A stretch of 64,000 nucleotides of DNA, from positions 21,805 through 85,804 of the forward strand of contig JAHEZQ010000016.1 in assembly GCA_023250955.1 (NCBI GenBank), given 5' to 3'. A program made the translations under genes and the position numbers. Within the stretch, counting starts at the first letter, position 1. Every line of letters starts with the position of its first letter. Shown piece after piece: positions 61,151 to 64,000 of the stretch. This DNA is from Melioribacter sp. GTDB taxonomy: Bacteria > Bacteroidota > Ignavibacteria > Ignavibacteriales > Melioribacteraceae. Below the pieces are notes generated by a model. The model worked only from the letters and a program-made list of their open reading frames with translations, was not told the DNA's origin and searched no databases.

Positions 61151-63031
61151 GTGGAAAACAATGTTAACCCGGTAATTCTGTCTGCTCTTGAGCTTGAAGT
61201 TCATTATGGTGAACAGATAGTTCTAGATAAAGCTTCGCTAAGTGTACACGAAGGTGACCGCATTGGATTAGTAGGAAGAAACGGAGCGGGGAAGTCTACA
61301 TTTCTAAAAGTTATATCAGGAACTATAGTTCCCGATACCGGTAAAATTGCTAAGAAGAAAGATCTCGTGATTGGATTTCTCTCACAAGAATTTACTCTTG
61401 ATGAGACGAAAAAAGTTCATGATAATATTTTAGATGGCGCTGTACGTATTATAGAACTAATACACGAGTATGAAAATCTATCGCATGATTCATTGCGGGG
61501 ACATATCCTTGAAGAAAAAATCTCACAACTCGATGGCTGGAAGTTAGAACGAAAAATTGATCTGCTCATTAATTCATTACACGCGCCAGAACCTGAAAGA
61601 GTTGTCGCAACTTTATCCGGTGGAGAAAAAAGACGTGTTGCTTTATGCCGCGCTTTAATTTCTCAACCTGACTTACTTATTCTTGATGAGCCGACCAACC
61701 ATCTTGATACCGACTCAATTGAATGGATCGAAGATTTTCTTTCACACTACAAAGGCACATGTATTTTTGTAACACACGACCGTTACTTTCTAGATAGCAT
61801 TGCAAACAGAATTGTTGAACTTTCCTCAGGAGTCTTTTTTTCACATCAAGGAAATTATACTGACTACCTGATTAATAAGGCTGAAAGACAAACAGTAAAA
61901 GAAATTGAAGAACAGAAAAGACAAAATTTCTTACGACGTGAGCTTGAATGGGTTAAACGCGGTCCTCGTGCAAGAAGAACAAAAGCAAAAAGCCGACTTG
62001 ATAATTTTTACGAAGTTGCTTCACAGCAGAATACAGAAGTGGAACTTGACGTTGAACTAATTATTCCTCCAATAGAGAAACTAGGAAATAAGGTTTTAGA
62101 ATTAAAAAATACTGGCATTAAGTTGGGCGGAAATATTTTATTCAATGGATTGAGTTTTATTTTTGAACCCAGAAGAAAATTAGGCATTATCGGAAAAAAT
62201 GGGATTGGAAAAACAACCCTGCTTAAAATTATTTTAGGAATTCTTCAACCCACATTTGGTAAAAGAGAGATTGGTGAAAGAACAGAATTTAATTACGTTG
62301 ATCAAGCGAGGTTATTATTAAATGACGATGATACTGTAATTGAAGCGATAGGTGAGGGGAGTGAAACACTTAAGTTTGGTAAGACGGAAATAAGTGTATG
62401 GACATATCTTAGGCGGTTTCTTTTTTCTGATGATAGGATCAACACAAAAGTTGGAAGACTTTCCGGAGGAGAAAAAAGCCGGCTTACACTTGCAAGGATT
62501 TTAAAAAACGGCGGCAATTTTCTACTTCTTGATGAACCTACTAATGATCTTGATCTTCCTACTTTACGTATTCTGGAAGAAGCACTTATTTCGTTTGAAG
62601 GCTGTGTAGTTGTTGTTAGTCATGATAGGTATTTTCTAAATCGTGTTTGTAATGGGATTCTGGCTTTTGAAGGGAACGGAGAAACTTATTTCAGCGAGGG
62701 TGATTATGATTACTATATCGAGAAAAGAAAAACACGCATTAAGAATAATTTTACCACGGAAGTAAAAGAAAAAAAAGTTGATCCACGTGTAAAACCAAAA
62801 ACAAAAAAGTTAACATGGAAAGAATCTAAAGAGTTAGAAACTATTGAAGAAGAAATCATAAATACTGAAAATGAAATTGAAAAAATTGAAAGGATATTCT
62901 CTTCGCCTGATTTTTATGATAAGTTTGCAACTCAAACAAACGAACTCAATTCACAGCTGGTACAAGCAAAATCAAAAATTAAAAATTTGTTTGATCGGTG
63001 GGAAGAACTTGAAAAAATTAACAACAGTTAA
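61151..63031 (+). CDS. ABC-F family ATP-binding protein, Uup-like
   Basis: A 626-aa soluble protein with two ABC ATPase domains, no membrane part, starting at GTG. Domain 1 has GRNGAGKSTFLKV (about 42), LSGGEKRRVALCRAL and LILDEPTNHLDTDSIEW. The inter-domain linker includes ELEWVKRGPRARRTKAKSRLDNFYE. Domain 2 has GKNGIGKTTLLKI (about 348), LSGGEKSRLTLARIL and LLLDEPTNDLDLPTL. A C-terminal coiled coil (KLTWKESKELETIEEEI onward) is the Uup CTD pattern. ABC-F proteins act on the ribosome or DNA-related structures; Uup-like members are general factors. Confidence 0.92.
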   Translation: MENNVNPVILSALELEVHYGEQIVLDKASLSVHEGDRIGLVGRNGAGKSTFLKVISGTIVPDTGKIAKKKDLVIGFLSQEFTLDETKKVHDNILDGAVRIIELIHEYENLSHDSLRGHILEEKISQLDGWKLERKIDLLINSLHAPEPERVVATLSGGEKRRVALCRALISQPDLLILDEPTNHLDTDSIEWIEDFLSHYKGTCIFVTHDRYFLDSIANRIVELSSGVFFSHQGNYTDYLINKAERQTVKEIEEQKRQNFLRRELEWVKRGPRARRTKAKSRLDNFYEVASQQNTEVELDVELIIPPIEKLGNKVLELKNTGIKLGGNILFNGLSFIFEPRRKLGIIGKNGIGKTTLLKIILGILQPTFGKREIGERTEFNYVDQARLLLNDDDTVIEAIGEGSETLKFGKTEISVWTYLRRFLFSDDRINTKVGRLSGGEKSRLTLARILKNGGNFLLLDEPTNDLDLPTLRILEEALISFEGCVVVVSHDRYFLNRVCNGILAFEGNGETYFSEGDYDYYIEKRKTRIKNNFTTEVKEKKVDPRVKPKTKKLTWKESKELETIEEEIINTENEIEKIERIFSSPDFYDKFATQTNELNSQLVQAKSKIKNLFDRWEELEKINNS

Positions 63032-63048
63032 TTAATTCTTACGATAAT

Positions 63049-63771
63049 TTATTTCTTATCATCCTCAGGCTTCAGTTCCTTCACATTCGGCGGATTCCAT
63101 CCGACAACCGAACCGGATTTGATAACAGAAAAATATGGCGATAGTGTTGTTCCCGGAAGTATTCTAACATTATCTTCAATTTGAATCGGTCCCATACCTG
63201 TTCCCGCGCCCAATTTGCAATTATTACCAATCTCAATTAATCCGTACCGAAATTTACCCGCACCTTCGTAAGCATGCACTGTTAATTGAGTATAAGCGCC
63301 AAGTAGAGTGTTGTCGCCTATAAAAATTAATTCAGGTCGAAAGTGATCTAACCAAGTCATCTGCATAATTTCCGCACCTTTTCCGATGTGTGCACCCATC
63401 CATTTATAAAATTTATTTTTTATTGGAGTACCTTTTAATAAAAAGGAAATCGCTACTTGAAATGTTAAAAGTGTTCTCCGGCCAAAAGGAAGGTTTAGTG
63501 AACGCCAATGAATTGCGTTAGGCTCTTCGGGAGAACCTAATCCCGAAAAGGTGTAGTGTCTTCGAATAGGAGTAAAAAATTTTTCTAAGTTAATTCTACC
63601 TTCATTTGTTTTGGGATTTAGTGTTAGAACGTCTGTTCCTTTCCCGCCCGAAGTGACACTAATATAAATAGATCGGTTTTTTTTACTTCCAAGTTTGATT
63701 GAGCGTTCAATAATTTCTGTAGTTACTAACTTAATTACTTCTTCGGGAGATTTATTCCGATATTTCTTCAT
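63049..63771 (-). CDS. Left-handed beta-helix (hexapeptide-repeat) acyltransferase-like protein
   Basis: A 240-aa protein. The first half is mixed and not recognised; from about residue 125 hexapeptide-type coils appear: MGAHIGKGAEIMQMTWLDHF, IFIGDNTLLGAYTQLTVHAY, IEIGNNCKLGAGTGMGPIQIEDNVRILPG. This is the LbH fold of bacterial acyltransferases such as those acetylating sugars. A His in the VHAYEG turn could be the catalytic base. The acceptor is unknown. It is convergent with the ABC-F gene. Confidence 0.78.
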   Translation of the reverse strand: MKKYRNKSPEEVIKLVTTEIIERSIKLGSKKNRSIYISVTSGGKGTDVLTLNPKTNEGRINLEKFFTPIRRHYTFSGLGSPEEPNAIHWRSLNLPFGRRTLLTFQVAISFLLKGTPIKNKFYKWMGAHIGKGAEIMQMTWLDHFRPELIFIGDNTLLGAYTQLTVHAYEGAGKFRYGLIEIGNNCKLGAGTGMGPIQIEDNVRILPGTTLSPYFSVIKSGSVVGWNPPNVKELKPEDDKK

Positions 63772-63852
63772 TTCAACTCTCTATGAAAATTATCTAAATA
63801 TAAAAAACGAATTATTCTATTCGCAGTCAAGAAACAAAGTTGGAATAAAAAG

Positions 63853-63883
63853 AAAGAGGCAGATTTTTAAGTCTGCCTCTTTT
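63853..63883 (-). terminator. Terminator of the cold-shock gene
   Basis: AAAGAGGCAGA and TCTGCCTCTTT form a perfect 11-bp stem with an 8-nt loop. Reading on the minus strand, the stem is followed by CTTTTTATT, fitting termination of the cold-shock protein gene. Confidence 0.85.
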
Positions 63884-63923
63884 GAAAATCACTGGATAGT
63901 TATTTGTTAAGTTCTGAAAAAGA

Positions 63924-64000
63924 CTATTTTATTTTCTTAACGTTAGCTGCTCCCGGACCCTTTGGCCCATCGACAATTTCAAACTCTACTTTATCGCCCT
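63924..64000 (-). CDS. Cold-shock protein (CspA family), C-terminal part only
   Basis: The minus strand from 64000 reads GDKVEFEIVDGPKGPGAANVKKIK and then TAG at 63924-63926. This is the end of a CspA-type cold-shock domain, a small single-stranded nucleic-acid-binding beta-barrel that acts as an RNA chaperone. The rest of the gene lies beyond the window. Its terminator is just downstream. Confidence 0.9.
   Translation of the reverse strand, partial: GDKVEFEIVDGPKGPGAANVKKIK

Noticed and set aside
1-64000. CRISPR array, prophage or insertion sequence
   Set aside because: No regularly spaced direct repeats, phage structural genes, integrase or transposase were seen; the repeats present are short isolated palindromes.

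Overview
The window looks like a chromosomal segment from an AT-rich, Gram-negative member of the Ignavibacteria/Melioribacteraceae side of the Bacteroidota-Chlorobiota group. This is inferred from a type IX secretion sorting domain (LDQNYPNPFN), S46 dipeptidyl-peptidases, a fused CcoN-CcoO cbb3 oxidase, lipid A/KDO enzymes, and promoter-like TAnnTTTG boxes. No 16S gene is present to confirm it. I see no prophage, transposase or CRISPR array. Gene density is high and no gap exceeds about 300 bases.

Left part (1-12.2 kb): the tail of a MarR regulator, three tandem secreted S46 dipeptidyl-peptidases each with its own terminator, a DUF1289 protein, a divergent pair made of an ATP-grasp ligase and a C39-like cysteine peptidase, an isochorismatase-like hydrolase, a SixA phosphatase, an HD hydrolase and a methyltransferase. 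From 20.7 down to 12.2 kb on the minus strand lies a complete cbb3 cytochrome oxidase locus (ccoI-ccoS-ccoNO-ccoQ-like-ccoP-ccoG-ccoH-TauE/DsbD_2-like), several of whose genes overlap by one base. An interspersed palindromic repeat sits between ccoP and ccoG.

Middle (20.8-39.5 kb): an SDR dehydrogenase, a small unknown protein, a YciO/Sua5 protein and an MFS transporter. Then comes the most unusual block, queC - 69-aa ORF - DNA methyltransferase - PmeII-like restriction endonuclease - queF, a restriction-modification pair embedded between two 7-deazaguanine (preQ0/preQ1) genes with overlapping reading frames. It is followed by a tyrosine phenol-lyase, a GlnD-like protein, murI, a NUDIX hydrolase, small proteins, an S9 peptidase, leuS and serS.

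Right part (39.6-64 kb): a heterodimeric ABC exporter, fructose-1,6-bisphosphatase, a GT9 heptosyltransferase-like protein and KDO transferase (LPS core), a large orphan hybrid histidine kinase with about six PAS-like segments, and a secreted degradation group (GH13 debranching-type enzyme, GH31 alpha-glucosidase, M1 aminopeptidase with a T9SS signal). These are followed by a dicarboxylate/amino-acid symporter, methylmalonyl-CoA epimerase and mutase, tRNA-Asn, an ABC-F protein, a hexapeptide-repeat acyltransferase-like protein and the end of a cold-shock protein gene. Overall the window suggests a heterotroph that breaks down protein and alpha-glucans outside the cytoplasm, imports the products, uses the methylmalonyl-CoA route and respires with a high-affinity oxidase.

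The best candidates for something undescribed are the R-M pair inside the queuosine-precursor operon and the ATP-grasp/C39-like pair. Neither can be proved novel from sequence alone.
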